Assembly: GCA_039989895.1 (NCBI GenBank)
Contig: JBDXGY010000002.1
Span: forward strand, 243,922-307,921
Source of the DNA: Hyphomicrobiales bacterium
Lineage (GTDB): Bacteria; Pseudomonadota; Alphaproteobacteria; Rhizobiales; JACESI01
Direction of reading: 5' to 3'
DNA: 64,000 bases
The notes under the pieces were generated by a model. That model was not told the DNA's origin. It searched no databases and worked only from the letters and a program-made list of their open reading frames with translations. Within the stretch, counting starts at the first letter, position 1; each line of letters starts with the position of its first letter. Made by a program: the position numbers and the translations under genes. Below, one piece after another: positions 26,209 through 35,913 of the stretch.

Positions 26209-27273
26209 ATGAAACGCCCTGCTATTGTAACTCAATTTTCACCTGACAATTTACCGCAAGATCACCCAAAAGTGCTTTTCGGCAAAACCGGGGTTTTGCT
26301 TGTTAATTTAGGGACGCCGGATGCAACCGATTATTGGTCGATGCGCCGATATTTGAAAGAATTTCTGTCAGATCGCCGAGTTATTGAGACGCCGCGCCTT
26401 TTATGGTGGGTGATCTTGAATGGTATTGTGCTGACAACGCGTCCCAAAAAATCGGGAGCGGCTTATGATTTGATCTGGAATAAAGAGCTGGACGAATCAC
26501 CATTACGCACAATAACGCGCAGTCAAAACGAGAAACTTTTGGAACGGATGCAATCCGATTATCCAGATCTCGTCTTTGATTGGGCGATGCGTTATGGCAA
26601 TCCTTCTATCCATTCCAGGCTTGACCATTTGAAAGAACAAGGCTGCGAGCGCATCGTCATCCTGCCGCTTTATCCTCAATATGCAGCTGCAACGACAGCA
26701 ACGGTGAATGATAAGGTTTTTGAATATTTGATGAAGCAACGCTGGCAACCAGCCGTGCGCACTGCTGCTCCTTATGCGGATCACCCCGCCTATATCAAGG
26801 CGTTATGCGAAAGCATGAAAGCGGAAATCGCAAAGCTTGATTTTGAGCCAGAATTGGTGCTCGCTTCCTTCCATGGGGTGCCGCAAAGCTATCTTGCCAA
26901 GGGTGATCCTTATCATTGTCAGTGTCATAAAACCGCACGGCTGATGCGAGAATATCTCGGGTGGGGGGAGAATGGCGATAAGCTCAAAATAACATTCCAG
27001 TCACGCTTTGGGCCAGAAGAATGGTTGCAGCCTTATACGGATAAAACGGTTGAACAACTTGCAAAAGATGGCGTGAAGCGTCTCGCCGTTGTAACGCCTG
27101 GGTTTTCTGCTGATTGTGTGGAAACACTGGAAGAGATTGCTGGGGAAGCGGGAGAGATTTTTGAAGAAAACGGTGGTGAACACTTCGCCGCGATTGCATG
27201 TTTGAATGACAGCGAGCATGGTATGGATGTGATCGAAATGCTTGCAAAGCGCGAGCTGGCGGGCTGGGTCTAA
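26209..27273 (+). CDS. hemH: Ferrochelatase
   Basis: 354 residues. Inserts Fe(II) into protoporphyrin IX, the last step of haem synthesis. Motifs: GVLLVNLGTPDATDYWSMRRYLKEFLSDRRV, the catalytic His in LASFHGVPQSYLAKGDPYHCQC, and ITFQSRFGPEEWLQPYTDKTV with the conserved Glu in GFSADCVETLEEI. Length is normal for alphaproteobacteria. No strong ribosome-binding site is visible, but a nested inverted repeat lies just upstream, perhaps linked to metal-dependent control. Confidence 0.96.
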   Translation: MKRPAIVTQFSPDNLPQDHPKVLFGKTGVLLVNLGTPDATDYWSMRRYLKEFLSDRRVIETPRLLWWVILNGIVLTTRPKKSGAAYDLIWNKELDESPLRTITRSQNEKLLERMQSDYPDLVFDWAMRYGNPSIHSRLDHLKEQGCERIVILPLYPQYAAATTATVNDKVFEYLMKQRWQPAVRTAAPYADHPAYIKALCESMKAEIAKLDFEPELVLASFHGVPQSYLAKGDPYHCQCHKTARLMREYLGWGENGDKLKITFQSRFGPEEWLQPYTDKTVEQLAKDGVKRLAVVTPGFSADCVETLEEIAGEAGEIFEENGGEHFAAIACLNDSEHGMDVIEMLAKRELAGWV

Positions 27274-27362
27274 GATGGCTCGAGTAGGGGATTATTGTTT
27301 ATCGCCTTGTGTTATGTGTGCACAATCCCAACTCGCATTATGAATACTATAAGGGGTTTAAA

Positions 27363-28340
27363 ATGAATTTATTTCTAGGCGCATTTGATATAGCTGCCAT
27401 TATTTTTGTTGTTTTGCTGTTGGTTGTTGTTCTTTCCGCAGTGAAGGTTATTCCACAAGGCATGAATTATACTGTTGAACGGTTTGGTCGTTATACGAAC
27501 ACTCTTAGACCTGGTTTGAATCTTATCGTTCCGTTTGTCGATAAAATTGGTGCGAAACTCAATATGATGGAGCAGGTACTTGATGTGCCAAGCCAGGAAG
27601 CTATCACGCGTGATAATGCGACAGTGACGGCGGATGGTGTGACGTTTTATCAAGTGATCGATGCCGCAGCTGCGGCCTATGAAGTCACCAATCTGCAATA
27701 TGCTATTTTAAACCTCACCATGACAAACCTGAGAACAGTAATGGGATCTATGGACCTCGATTCATTGTTGTCTAATCGTGATGAAATTAATGCGCGTTTG
27801 TTGACCGTTGTCGATCGGGCGGCACAACCGTGGGGCGTGAAGATTACCCGTATCGAGATCAAGGATATTAATCCACCACGTGACCTGGTTGAAGCAATGG
27901 GACGCCAGATGAAGGCAGAGCGCGAAAAGCGGGCCTCTATTCTTGAAGCAGAAGGATTGCGTCAATCTGAAATTTTGAAAGCCGAAGGTGAGAAAGCCAG
28001 TCTTATTCTTGCGGCAGAAGGTCGCAAAGAAGCCGCTTTCCGAGACTCTGAAGCACGTGAAAGGGAAGCCGAAGCCGAAGCAAAAGCAACCGAATCTGTA
28101 TCTGCTGCGATTGCTAAAGGCGATGTTCAGGCAATTAATTACTTTGTCGCAAACAAATATGTTGGTGCCCTTGAAGCGTTGGCCGGTGCGCCAAACCAAA
28201 AGGTGTTGATGTTGCCGGTTGAAGCCACATCGTTGCTTGGATCTATTTCGGGTATCAGTGAAATTGCTAAAGCTGCGTTTAGTGATGATAATCCATCACA
28301 AAAAAACTCAAAACGGCCTTCGGTACCCACGACACGATAA
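27363..28340 (+). CDS. SPFH/Band 7 (stomatin-like, QmcA-type) membrane protein
   Basis: 325 residues from the ATG at 27363, which has AAGGGG upstream; a longer frame from 27309 is unsupported. One N-terminal membrane span (about 8-28), an SPFH domain (about 35-200; [46 protein letters not shown]), then a charged coiled coil rich in Glu/Ala (about 185-250). Forms membrane oligomers beside NfeD partners. The nfeD gene follows 18 bases after. Confidence 0.9.
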   Translation: MNLFLGAFDIAAIIFVVLLLVVVLSAVKVIPQGMNYTVERFGRYTNTLRPGLNLIVPFVDKIGAKLNMMEQVLDVPSQEAITRDNATVTADGVTFYQVIDAAAAAYEVTNLQYAILNLTMTNLRTVMGSMDLDSLLSNRDEINARLLTVVDRAAQPWGVKITRIEIKDINPPRDLVEAMGRQMKAEREKRASILEAEGLRQSEILKAEGEKASLILAAEGRKEAAFRDSEAREREAEAEAKATESVSAAIAKGDVQAINYFVANKYVGALEALAGAPNQKVLMLPVEATSLLGSISGISEIAKAAFSDDNPSQKNSKRPSVPTTR

Positions 28341-28358
28341 TCTTAAAAGGGTGATTCT

Positions 28359-28808
28359 ATGCTTTTGAAAATTATTACTGAGCTTGGGCCTTGGAGTTGG
28401 TGGATCTTAGGTTTTTCGCTTCTCATTCTTGAGATTATAGCACCGGGCGTGTTTTTCTTATGGGTGGGTCTTGCAGCACTCGTTCTTGGTACTGCAGCAC
28501 TTCTTGTTCCATTGACATGGCAGGCCCAAATCATCGGCTTTGCTATACTGGCTTTGCTTTTTGCGGTGCTTGGTCGGCGGATTAATAATCGCTTTGGTAA
28601 GACAGATGAAAGCGCGACCCTTAATCAGCGTGGAAAACAACATATTGGACGAACTTATATGCTGCAAGATGATCTGGAAAACGGGCAAGGACGAATCAAA
28701 GCTGGTGACACATTCTGGCTTGTGCGCGGACCTGATGGATTGTCCGCTGGTACTAGCGTCAAGGTGATTGAGTCCGAAGGAACAATGCTTATCGTGGAAG
28801 CTGTTTGA
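28359..28808 (+). CDS. NfeD family membrane protein (short form)
   Basis: 149 residues: two or three membrane spans (about 12-62, WWILGFSLLILEIIAPGVFFLWVGLAALVLG) and a C-terminal OB-fold NfeD domain (about 85-149, IGRTYMLQDDLENGQGRIKAGDTFWLVRG). Short NfeD1b-type proteins, lacking the ClpP-like protease, are typically encoded with an SPFH partner, as here. Membrane quality control or lipid-domain function is likely; exact role unproven. Convergent with the stator gene. Confidence 0.9.
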   Translation: MLLKIITELGPWSWWILGFSLLILEIIAPGVFFLWVGLAALVLGTAALLVPLTWQAQIIGFAILALLFAVLGRRINNRFGKTDESATLNQRGKQHIGRTYMLQDDLENGQGRIKAGDTFWLVRGPDGLSAGTSVKVIESEGTMLIVEAV

Positions 28809-28826
28809 TGCGTTATCGTTGACGTA

Positions 28827-29687
28827 TCACAGTTTATGGCCAGCTGGTGTTGGGGGTGCTTCGTGCATCAGCAATATCTCAATCCGGCGGTTAGATGCCA
28901 AAAACGGATCATTCGGGAATAAAGGTTCTGTTGACCCTTTGCCAACAACTGCAAAAATACGGTCACTGCCAAGACCTGCGCCGGTCAAGATTGCCCTAAT
29001 GCCATTTGCGCGATCAGCGGATAGTTCCCAACCTGTATAGTTCGGATTGGCAGTTATGGCACCTGCGGTTGTATGGCCTGTAATGCTGAGGCGATTTGGC
29101 ATCTGGCGCAATATTGGCGCGGCAGCTTCCAGCAGTTTGCGGGTTGTTTCATATGGACGTTTTGAGCCTTCGGGAAACATTGAACGACCATCTTGATCGA
29201 CAAAAGAAATATTCAATCCTTCTGGTGTTTCTTCAATGATGATGCTTTTGGAAAGTTCGGCAATTTCTGGAAGCTCTTGCCATGCTTGACGCAGAGAGGC
29301 GGCGGCTGTTGCAAACTGTTTTGGTCGAGAGATTTCTGCGCGCTCAAATGTGTGTGTGTTGGCCTCGGGACCTTGCTTTCGAGAATCATCCTGACGGATG
29401 GGATCAAAATCGGCATCTTGTTCATTATCTATAAGGGCAATCTGTTTAAGCCAGTCGCGCGTTGGTTTGCCTTCCACTTCGATCACGCCATTTTTGCGCT
29501 GTTCTTCGACAACACCAAAAGCCTCTTGCAATGAGCCTGCAACTACCTGAAGTTTTTCTTTGTCTTGAATGGAAAATGAAACGATCAAAACAAAAAAGCA
29601 TACCAGCAATGACATCAAGTCAGCGAAAGTCACCATCCAGGCCGGCGCACCTGCTACTGGTTCTGGGCATTTGCATTTTTCTGCCAT
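28827..29687 (-). CDS. MotB/PomB-like stator protein (OmpA-type peptidoglycan-binding)
   Basis: 286 residues. One N-terminal span with the ion-carrying Asp D23 in VTFADLMSLLVCFFVL, a linker, and a C-terminal OmpA-like domain (about 155-280: DGRSMFPEGS, ITGHTTAG, NYTGWELSADRANGIRAIL, SNRRIEILL) that anchors to peptidoglycan. The CKCPEP...WMVTFADLMSLL wording resembles Vibrio PomB, the sodium-type stator, rather than proton-type MotB. Downstream of the PomA-like gene by about 34 bases, so the two form a stator operon. No other flagellar gene is in the window. Confidence 0.82.
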   Translation of the reverse strand: MAEKCKCPEPVAGAPAWMVTFADLMSLLVCFFVLIVSFSIQDKEKLQVVAGSLQEAFGVVEEQRKNGVIEVEGKPTRDWLKQIALIDNEQDADFDPIRQDDSRKQGPEANTHTFERAEISRPKQFATAAASLRQAWQELPEIAELSKSIIIEETPEGLNISFVDQDGRSMFPEGSKRPYETTRKLLEAAAPILRQMPNRLSITGHTTAGAITANPNYTGWELSADRANGIRAILTGAGLGSDRIFAVVGKGSTEPLFPNDPFLASNRRIEILLMHEAPPTPAGHKL

Positions 29688-29721
29688 ATCAAAGGCTCCT
29701 TTCGCGTCGCCGCTCTAGCAA

Positions 29722-30495
29722 TTAAGCTAGTGCTTCTTCTGCGAATTGTGCGCGTTGTTTCTCTGGAAGATAAGCGACGAGCATTTCTTTTATGACGGCT
29801 GGGCTTTTGTTAGCCCGCAGTTGAAGAACGCCATCGATTATAAGCGCGGACTTTTGCTCATCCACTTTAAATTTCGATCCCATTTTGTCTGCCATAGGCA
29901 AGCAAATCAGATTTGAGAGCACCGCACCATACATGGTTGTCAAAAGCGCGATCGCCATTGAAGGACCAATTGTGGCTGGGTCATCCATTGTCGCCAACAT
30001 CTGAACCAGGCCAACGAGTGTACCGATCATGCCGAATGCGGGTGCAGCATCGCCAAGTGCTGTGAAGACACGCTTTCCTTCTTCAAGTCGCTGTAGACCA
30101 AGGTCAGCTTCGCGTTCCATATTTTCTTTAATGAAGTCGGCCTCATATCCATCGGTTATAAATTGCACACCTTTGGCCATTGTTTCTTCCGCAATCTCAT
30201 AATTTTCAAGGCCAAGTGGACCATCTTTACGAATGATTTCTGACATTTCGGTCAATTGTTCGATGATGCCAGCTGGTGAGGATTTTTTGTGAGTGAAGGC
30301 TATTTTCCCACCAAGGGCGAAAGCGCCTAAGATACCTGAAAGAGGGAAGCGGATCAGCGTTGCGGCTAAGCCGCCGCCAACCACAATAAGAACTGAGGGA
30401 ACATCAACAAATGTCGATAATTCACCGCCAACGAAGATCGCAGCAACAATAATGCCAAAACCCGCTACAATTCCTATTAGAGTTGCTAAATCCAT
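29722..30495 (-). CDS. MotA/PomA-like stator protein
   Basis: 257 residues with four membrane spans. Typical of PomA: N-terminal MDLATLIGIVAGFGII, TFVDVPSVLIVVGGGL, cytoplasmic loop LGLQRLEEGKRVFTALGDAAPAFGMIGTLVGLVQML, and DDPATIGPSMAIALLTTMYGAVLSN. Forms the ion channel of a rotary motor with the adjacent MotB-type protein. Closer in wording to PomA (Na-driven) than to canonical rhizobial MotA. No ribosome-binding site was examined in detail; the 30496-30689 gap upstream has only a short hairpin. Confidence 0.85.
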   Translation of the reverse strand: MDLATLIGIVAGFGIIVAAIFVGGELSTFVDVPSVLIVVGGGLAATLIRFPLSGILGAFALGGKIAFTHKKSSPAGIIEQLTEMSEIIRKDGPLGLENYEIAEETMAKGVQFITDGYEADFIKENMEREADLGLQRLEEGKRVFTALGDAAPAFGMIGTLVGLVQMLATMDDPATIGPSMAIALLTTMYGAVLSNLICLPMADKMGSKFKVDEQKSALIIDGVLQLRANKSPAVIKEMLVAYLPEKQRAQFAEEALA

Positions 30496-30689
30496 AATCC
30501 CACCGCCAAAACCGTGTCTAAATATTCGTCTGACTTATCAAAAAGCCTTTTCCCATTGAGAGACAGAATACGGTTCGATGAATAATATATCGCTAAAGAA
30601 CAAAGTTAATAAATTGAGAATGCCAGATGCTAAAAGGCATCAAGAAGCGGGAAATTCTTCATTGCCATTCAAACTTAATCCTCTCAGGC

Positions 30690-31727
30690 TTAAGCAACAC
30701 CTAGGCGCAGCAGATCGTGGATATGTAAAAGGCCGAGTGGCTTATTATTGTCGACCACAAATATAGCATTGATGCCGCCAGAACCTGATGAATTCATTAA
30801 ATCAAGTGCACCACTTGCTAGTCTGCTGGGGTCGATGATGATGGGATTTGTTGTCATCACATCGCTAACCTTTTTTTCAAGCAAGTCATGCTTCATATGT
30901 CGTCGCAAGTCGCCATCTGTGATGACGCCTATGAGGCACCCTTCTTTATCGCAAATGCCGAGACAGCCAAATCCTTTCTCGCTCATAATGATTATAGCAT
31001 CGCTCATCATCGTTTTTTCATCGGTGAGCGGAAGAGCGTCACCTTGATGCATAATGTCGCCTACGGTCTTGAGCTTGGCGCCTAGTTGCCCACCAGGATG
31101 GAATATACCAAAATCATTGGCGGAAAAGGAGCGTGCTTCCAAAAGCGCGACTGCCAAGGCATCGCCTATCGCTAGTTGCATGATTGTTGAGGTCGTTGGG
31201 GCTAAATTATTGGGGCAGGCTTCGACGGCCGCTGGGAGTGTCAGGCAGGCATTCGCATGTAGGCCCAGTGAGCTATGTGATTTTGAAGTGATAGCAATCA
31301 TCGGGATGCCAAATCGGCTGGAATAATCAATAATTGAATGAAGCTCTGATGATTCCCCTGACCAAGACAGAGCGATGATGACATCACCCTTTATGATCAT
31401 ACCTAGGTCACCATGGCCGGCTTCTGCCGCATGGAGGAAAAAAGAGGGTGATCCGGTTGAGGCAAGTGTTGCTGCAATTTTAGAGCCGATGTGTCCACTT
31501 TTGCCAACACCCGTTACAATAATGCGGCCGGTTGCTTGATGCATTAGTTGCATGGCTTTAGGGAATTCTATACCAAGTTCACCTTCAAAAGCTTCAGCAA
31601 GAAGAGATATGCCTGCCTGCTCACTCATCAATGTGCGCCGCGCGGAAGCATTGAGTTGACGTAAATAGCTAGCTGGCATTGGATCTTTTGCCGTAACTGA
31701 TGAAGCCATTTTGACTAATTCAGGCAT
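30690..31727 (-). CDS. kdsD: KpsF/GutQ family arabinose-5-phosphate isomerase
   Basis: 345 residues from the ATG at 31727, which has AAGGA at 7 bases; the longer frame opens with a TTG at 31742 that is unlikely. SIS domain (about 40-185: IIVTGVGKSGHIGSKIAATLASTGSPSFFLHAAEAGHGDLGM, SWSGESSEL) followed by two CBS domains (about 215-345). It converts ribulose 5-phosphate to arabinose 5-phosphate for Kdo and lipopolysaccharide synthesis. In alphaproteobacteria it usually stands apart from other kds genes, as here. Confidence 0.9.
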   Translation of the reverse strand: MPELVKMASSVTAKDPMPASYLRQLNASARRTLMSEQAGISLLAEAFEGELGIEFPKAMQLMHQATGRIIVTGVGKSGHIGSKIAATLASTGSPSFFLHAAEAGHGDLGMIIKGDVIIALSWSGESSELHSIIDYSSRFGIPMIAITSKSHSSLGLHANACLTLPAAVEACPNNLAPTTSTIMQLAIGDALAVALLEARSFSANDFGIFHPGGQLGAKLKTVGDIMHQGDALPLTDEKTMMSDAIIIMSEKGFGCLGICDKEGCLIGVITDGDLRRHMKHDLLEKKVSDVMTTNPIIIDPSRLASGALDLMNSSGSGGINAIFVVDNNKPLGLLHIHDLLRLGVA

Positions 31728-31843
31728 ATAATATTCCTTCAAACAATAATTATACCTTTTAGCGCGCCTAGAAGGGTGCTGACAACGTTTTGTTTACCAT
31801 GAGTATTTACTGTCTGTTTAGTATTTTAGACTCGTGAGCGTTG

Positions 31844-33466
31844 ATGGCTGCTTTAAAAGACATTCGCCTGTTTGGCGCATCAAGTTGTTACGCCCTGTTG
31901 CATAGGCAGCGTGCGGCTATGCCTTTGCGCGCTATAATGTTTTTTGGCGTGACGATGATAGCGACCATACATCACGGTGATTTTGCACATGGTCAGGCAG
32001 CGGGTGATTTGCCTCCTCTTAATGGTTTAAATCCTGCGCTTTTAAGTAACAGAGGAACGCTTGGTGGTGTTGCAGATCAAAACGCTGGCACTTTATTTGG
32101 TCAAAATGCCACAAATAATGCTCAAGCCCAAACGGGGGCTCAAGCAGGAAATAATCAAAATACACCAGGTCAAAATGGCAACAATCAAGCAGCTGATAAT
32201 CCGCTCGCAGGTCGGGTGGGTGCTGGTGCCGTAGCAGGGGCAACAGCTGGTTCGGTACGTGCCCTTCCTGAAATTTTTGAAGTCACAGAACAGCAGCGCT
32301 CCCCACGTGAACCAACGATACAGGGCGGTGGTGGCCGGACTGCCGATACGGCACCTTTTGAACCACTTGGTGTCAGGGTTGGTAAATATATTCTGCGGCC
32401 CGCACTCGAGGTGGATACGGGATATACAACAAACAGCACAAATGATGTAACAGGTTCAAGCTCAGCTTTTGTTAGTATCCGTCCTGAACTTAATATTGAA
32501 TCTGACCTCGCACGTCATGCTCTAGGACTTCAGGTTGACGCCGGTTTGGATAGATTTGCCTCTGGTGATGACAGTTCTGACCTTGAGGTCACTATTAATG
32601 CAACCGGTCGATTTGATGTGGATGAAGATACATCAATTACTGGCACGTTGAACTTTGTGGCTGCAGAGGATGATTTGACAGGCGTCTCTGATGATCCGTT
32701 GGAAACAACGACAACCGCAAGTTTGCAGCTCGATCATGCTTTGCGTCAGATCGATACCCGTTCTCAAGTGCGGGTTTCGCGTAACTCTAATGGTTCATTT
32801 GTAGATGCGGCTGGTGTTACAGATGACCAAGAAGACTTGAATTCGGTGCTATTTGGCGCGAATCTTCGCGGGACGCTTCGTAGCGGCGGGGCATTTGAGC
32901 CTTTTGTTGAAGCTGATGTATCCCGAGAGATTTTTGATGAAGATGTCGATGATTTAGGCAATGGACGTAATGTTACTGAATTGCGCGGCATTGTCGGAGT
33001 GGAAATTGACCGTGGAGAAAAATTAACAGGCGACATTGGTCTTGGTTTTGCTCAAGCACTTGTGGATGGTGATGGCATTGAGGATTTTGGTGCCTTTGTC
33101 GCTGAATTTAACTTGAATTGGTCGCCGCAGCGCCTAACCACTGTGACGTTTAATGGCGCGACAACGCTGGATGCTTTCCCGTCGATCGCAACGCCCGGCG
33201 ATACAACATATACGTTTAATTTAAATGCGTCTCGAGATATCCGCGATAACCTCACGGCAACAGCTGGGTCTGGGTTGCTCTTTCAGGTTGATGGAGCCAG
33301 TAGGGATACAGATACCACCTTTACGGCGGGTCTTGGGCTTGAGTATCAATTGGGTCGCAATTTTGGTGTTGCACTGAATTACAATTACGCACAGCAGTTT
33401 ACAGCTGATGGTGGTGCAGACTTTACATCCAATACATTCACTCTAGGGCTACGAGCGGAGAGATAG
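31844..33466 (+). CDS. Outer-membrane beta-barrel protein
   Basis: 540 residues from the ATG at 31844 (a TTG sits just before it). Long N-terminal stretch with a signal region (about 25-50, ending near AHG-QA), then an N/Q/G-rich low-complexity linker (about 75-120), then an extended set of alternating beta strands with many D/N turns (about 180-540), typical of a large outer-membrane barrel of the family often found beside galU in rhizobia. The last strand ends LGLRAER rather than with an aromatic residue. Function unknown. Confidence 0.7.
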   Translation: MAALKDIRLFGASSCYALLHRQRAAMPLRAIMFFGVTMIATIHHGDFAHGQAAGDLPPLNGLNPALLSNRGTLGGVADQNAGTLFGQNATNNAQAQTGAQAGNNQNTPGQNGNNQAADNPLAGRVGAGAVAGATAGSVRALPEIFEVTEQQRSPREPTIQGGGGRTADTAPFEPLGVRVGKYILRPALEVDTGYTTNSTNDVTGSSSAFVSIRPELNIESDLARHALGLQVDAGLDRFASGDDSSDLEVTINATGRFDVDEDTSITGTLNFVAAEDDLTGVSDDPLETTTTASLQLDHALRQIDTRSQVRVSRNSNGSFVDAAGVTDDQEDLNSVLFGANLRGTLRSGGAFEPFVEADVSREIFDEDVDDLGNGRNVTELRGIVGVEIDRGEKLTGDIGLGFAQALVDGDGIEDFGAFVAEFNLNWSPQRLTTVTFNGATTLDAFPSIATPGDTTYTFNLNASRDIRDNLTATAGSGLLFQVDGASRDTDTTFTAGLGLEYQLGRNFGVALNYNYAQQFTADGGADFTSNTFTLGLRAER

Positions 33467-33481
33467 CGGCGGCTTGTTACG

Positions 33482-34354
33482 TTAGCCCAATATTCTGGTC
33501 AGTTCATGTTTGAACTCTGGCGCGATATCTGCGCGTTTTAAGGCATATGCGACATTGGCGGCTAGGAAGCCAACTTTGGTACCACAGTCATAGGCCTCGC
33601 CGTCGAATTTCATGCCGGTAAATCGTTGTGTTTTAGCAAGCGTCACCATGGCATCTGTCAATTGTATCTCATTGCCTGCACCGGGTTCTTGATCTTCGAG
33701 AATATCAAAAATCTCCGGCTGCAATATGTATCGACCTGAAATGAAAAGATTTGACGGCTCTTCACCTTTCGGCGGTTTTTCAACCATTTCTGTTATTTCA
33801 AAACCTGACATGTCACCTTCGCCAATGCCGACAACACCGTATTTAAAGGCTTCATCAGGCGGGCAGGCTTCTACGGCCACGACATTTTGACCATGTTTTT
33901 CATAGGCAGACATCATTTGTTTGAGGCAGCCTGGCTCGGCCGCTTTTAGCATATCAGGCAAGAGCAGCGCGAAAGGCTCGCGACCAATAATCTGGCGCGC
34001 GCACCATACCGCATGGCCAAGACCAAGTGGTGCTTGCTGTCGGGTAAAGCTCGTTGATCCGGCTGGCGCTTGGGAGCTTGCTACTTCACGCAGGGCGTCT
34101 GTTTTATTGCGCTCCCGCAAGGTTGTTTCAAGCTCATAATGGATATCGAAGTGTTCTTCTATTGCGCCTTTGTTTCGTCCCGTGACGAAGACAATGTGCT
34201 CTATGCCTGCCTCTAGCGCTTCTTCAACGACATATTGGACGACTGGTTTGTCGACAATAGTTAGCATTTCTTTTGGGATGGCTTTGGTTGCAGGAAGAAA
34301 GCGGGTGCCCATGCCAGCAACGGGAAGAACAGCAGTGCGAATTTTAGAAGACAT
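33482..34354 (-). CDS. galU: UTP-glucose-1-phosphate uridylyltransferase
   Basis: 290 residues. Makes UDP-glucose for exopolysaccharide, LPS and trehalose-type pathways. N-terminal [21 protein letters not shown] (nucleotidyl-transfer loop), [21 protein letters not shown], and [11 protein letters not shown] are diagnostic, with the Lys of ATKAIPK and Asp residues for Mg. Divergent from the murein transglycosylase gene across a roughly 230-base gap with no clear motif. Confidence 0.96.
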   Translation of the reverse strand: MSSKIRTAVLPVAGMGTRFLPATKAIPKEMLTIVDKPVVQYVVEEALEAGIEHIVFVTGRNKGAIEEHFDIHYELETTLRERNKTDALREVASSQAPAGSTSFTRQQAPLGLGHAVWCARQIIGREPFALLLPDMLKAAEPGCLKQMMSAYEKHGQNVVAVEACPPDEAFKYGVVGIGEGDMSGFEITEMVEKPPKGEEPSNLFISGRYILQPEIFDILEDQEPGAGNEIQLTDAMVTLAKTQRFTGMKFDGEAYDCGTKVGFLAANVAYALKRADIAPEFKHELTRILG

Positions 34355-34582
34355 ATCAATCCCTTTGGTTCAGATTCTTACTACAAAATCTCATATTTTA
34401 CTCATTTTGTCTGGGATATTTTATTCTGTGCTTAAGAAAGTGTCACTTTGTTGGTGATTGCTTTTGCCGATCCCGTCTATGGATGAAGGCGTTCTTTGTG
34501 TTGAGGCTTAACGGTCCACTGATATTTTGCCATATTGTTCAGCGTATGATTTGGTTGATTCGTCTCATATAGAGGTTTTGTG

Positions 34583-35833
34583 ATGAAATATCTGAGCATA
34601 ATAAAGCTTATTTTGTGCGGGGCCATGTGCTTTTTTGCCGCTCCACTTCAGGCTACGGAAATTCAAGCTACATCAGCTCAGGCTGAACCAATTCAAGCTG
34701 ATCCGGCCTTTGATGGTTGGGTGCGCAGTTTATTGCCTGTGGCAAAGGCAAATGGCATCAAGGAAGAGGTGTTCGAACGTGCCTTTGAAGGGATTACGCC
34801 TGATCCAACTGTTTTAGCGGCTGCAAATAATCAAGCTGAGTTCGTGAAAGCCATCTGGGATTATTTGGATCGTGCTGTTTCTGATACGCGTGTTGCTAAT
34901 GGCAAAATAAAGCATGAAGAATTCACGGCTGATCTGGCTCTGATGGAAGAGAAATGGGGCGTAGATCAATCTGTATTAGTAGCCATATGGGGGCTGGAAT
35001 CAGCCTATGGGGATATTTTGGATAACCCCAAAATCGTGAAAAGTGTCATACGCTCACTGGCCACCCTCGCTTATCAAGGGGGGAAGCGGGCAAAATTTGG
35101 CCGCACGCAATTGATTGCGGCGCTTAAAATTCTTCAAAATGGTGACACAACGCTCGACAGGTTAACGGGCTCTTGGGCCGGTGCGATGGGGCATACGCAA
35201 TTCATTCCTACGACCTACCTTGCTCATGCGATTGATTATGACGGCGATGGAAAACGTGATGTTTGGGGGCTGCCGCATGATGCATTAGCATCGGCAGCTA
35301 ATTATCTAGCTGTTAGTGGCTGGCAGCGCGGAAAAGGTTGGGGGGTAGAAGTAACACTGCCATCTGAGTTTGATTATGATCTGGCGGATGGTAAAATAAA
35401 GAAATCTACAGAAGAATGGTTAAATAAAGGAATTACCTTAAATTTAAGTAATAATATTTCTATGTCAGATATGGCTCGATTGTTTTTGCCTGGCGGCGCT
35501 TCTGGACCTGCTTTTCTGCTTTTCAAAAACTTTGAGGTCATAAAAAGATACAACAATGCAGATGCTTATGCCTTAGCGATCGGCCACCTTTCTGATCGCA
35601 TTGAGGGAGCCACTCCCTTTCAGGCGACATGGCCCCGACATTTAAAACCGCTGACCCACGATCAAACAAAAGAAGTACAACGGCTTTTAACACAGAAAGG
35701 ATTTAGTACTGGTGGCGTTGACGGTATTCTTGGTCCAAAATCACGTGCGGCCGTACGTGCTTACCAAAAAGCAATAGGCAAAATACCGGATGGATTTGTC
35801 ACCACGCTGCTGTTAGAGGAATTACAGTCTTAA
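34583..35833 (+). CDS. Lytic murein transglycosylase (MltB-type) with PG-binding domain
   Basis: 416 residues from the ATG at 34583 (the frame opens with GTG at 34580); AGAGG at 34570-34574 fits. Signal peptide about 1-26. SLT_2/MltB catalytic domain (about 40-330) with the general acid Glu in VAIWGLESAYG and the GAMGHTQFIPTTYLAHAIDYDGDGK segment; C-terminal PG_binding_1 repeat (about 355-410, VQRLLTQKGFSTGGVDGILGPKSRAAVRAYQ). Cleaves glycan strands of peptidoglycan to make 1,6-anhydro ends. Confidence 0.92.
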   Translation: MKYLSIIKLILCGAMCFFAAPLQATEIQATSAQAEPIQADPAFDGWVRSLLPVAKANGIKEEVFERAFEGITPDPTVLAAANNQAEFVKAIWDYLDRAVSDTRVANGKIKHEEFTADLALMEEKWGVDQSVLVAIWGLESAYGDILDNPKIVKSVIRSLATLAYQGGKRAKFGRTQLIAALKILQNGDTTLDRLTGSWAGAMGHTQFIPTTYLAHAIDYDGDGKRDVWGLPHDALASAANYLAVSGWQRGKGWGVEVTLPSEFDYDLADGKIKKSTEEWLNKGITLNLSNNISMSDMARLFLPGGASGPAFLLFKNFEVIKRYNNADAYALAIGHLSDRIEGATPFQATWPRHLKPLTHDQTKEVQRLLTQKGFSTGGVDGILGPKSRAAVRAYQKAIGKIPDGFVTTLLLEELQS

Positions 35834-35913
35834 CGGTAGCTCTAATACAGGCATTTCTTTCTGACATGTTTGCGTTATAATTGCGTTAGTAAATCTATAT
35901 ATGGAATTTTACA

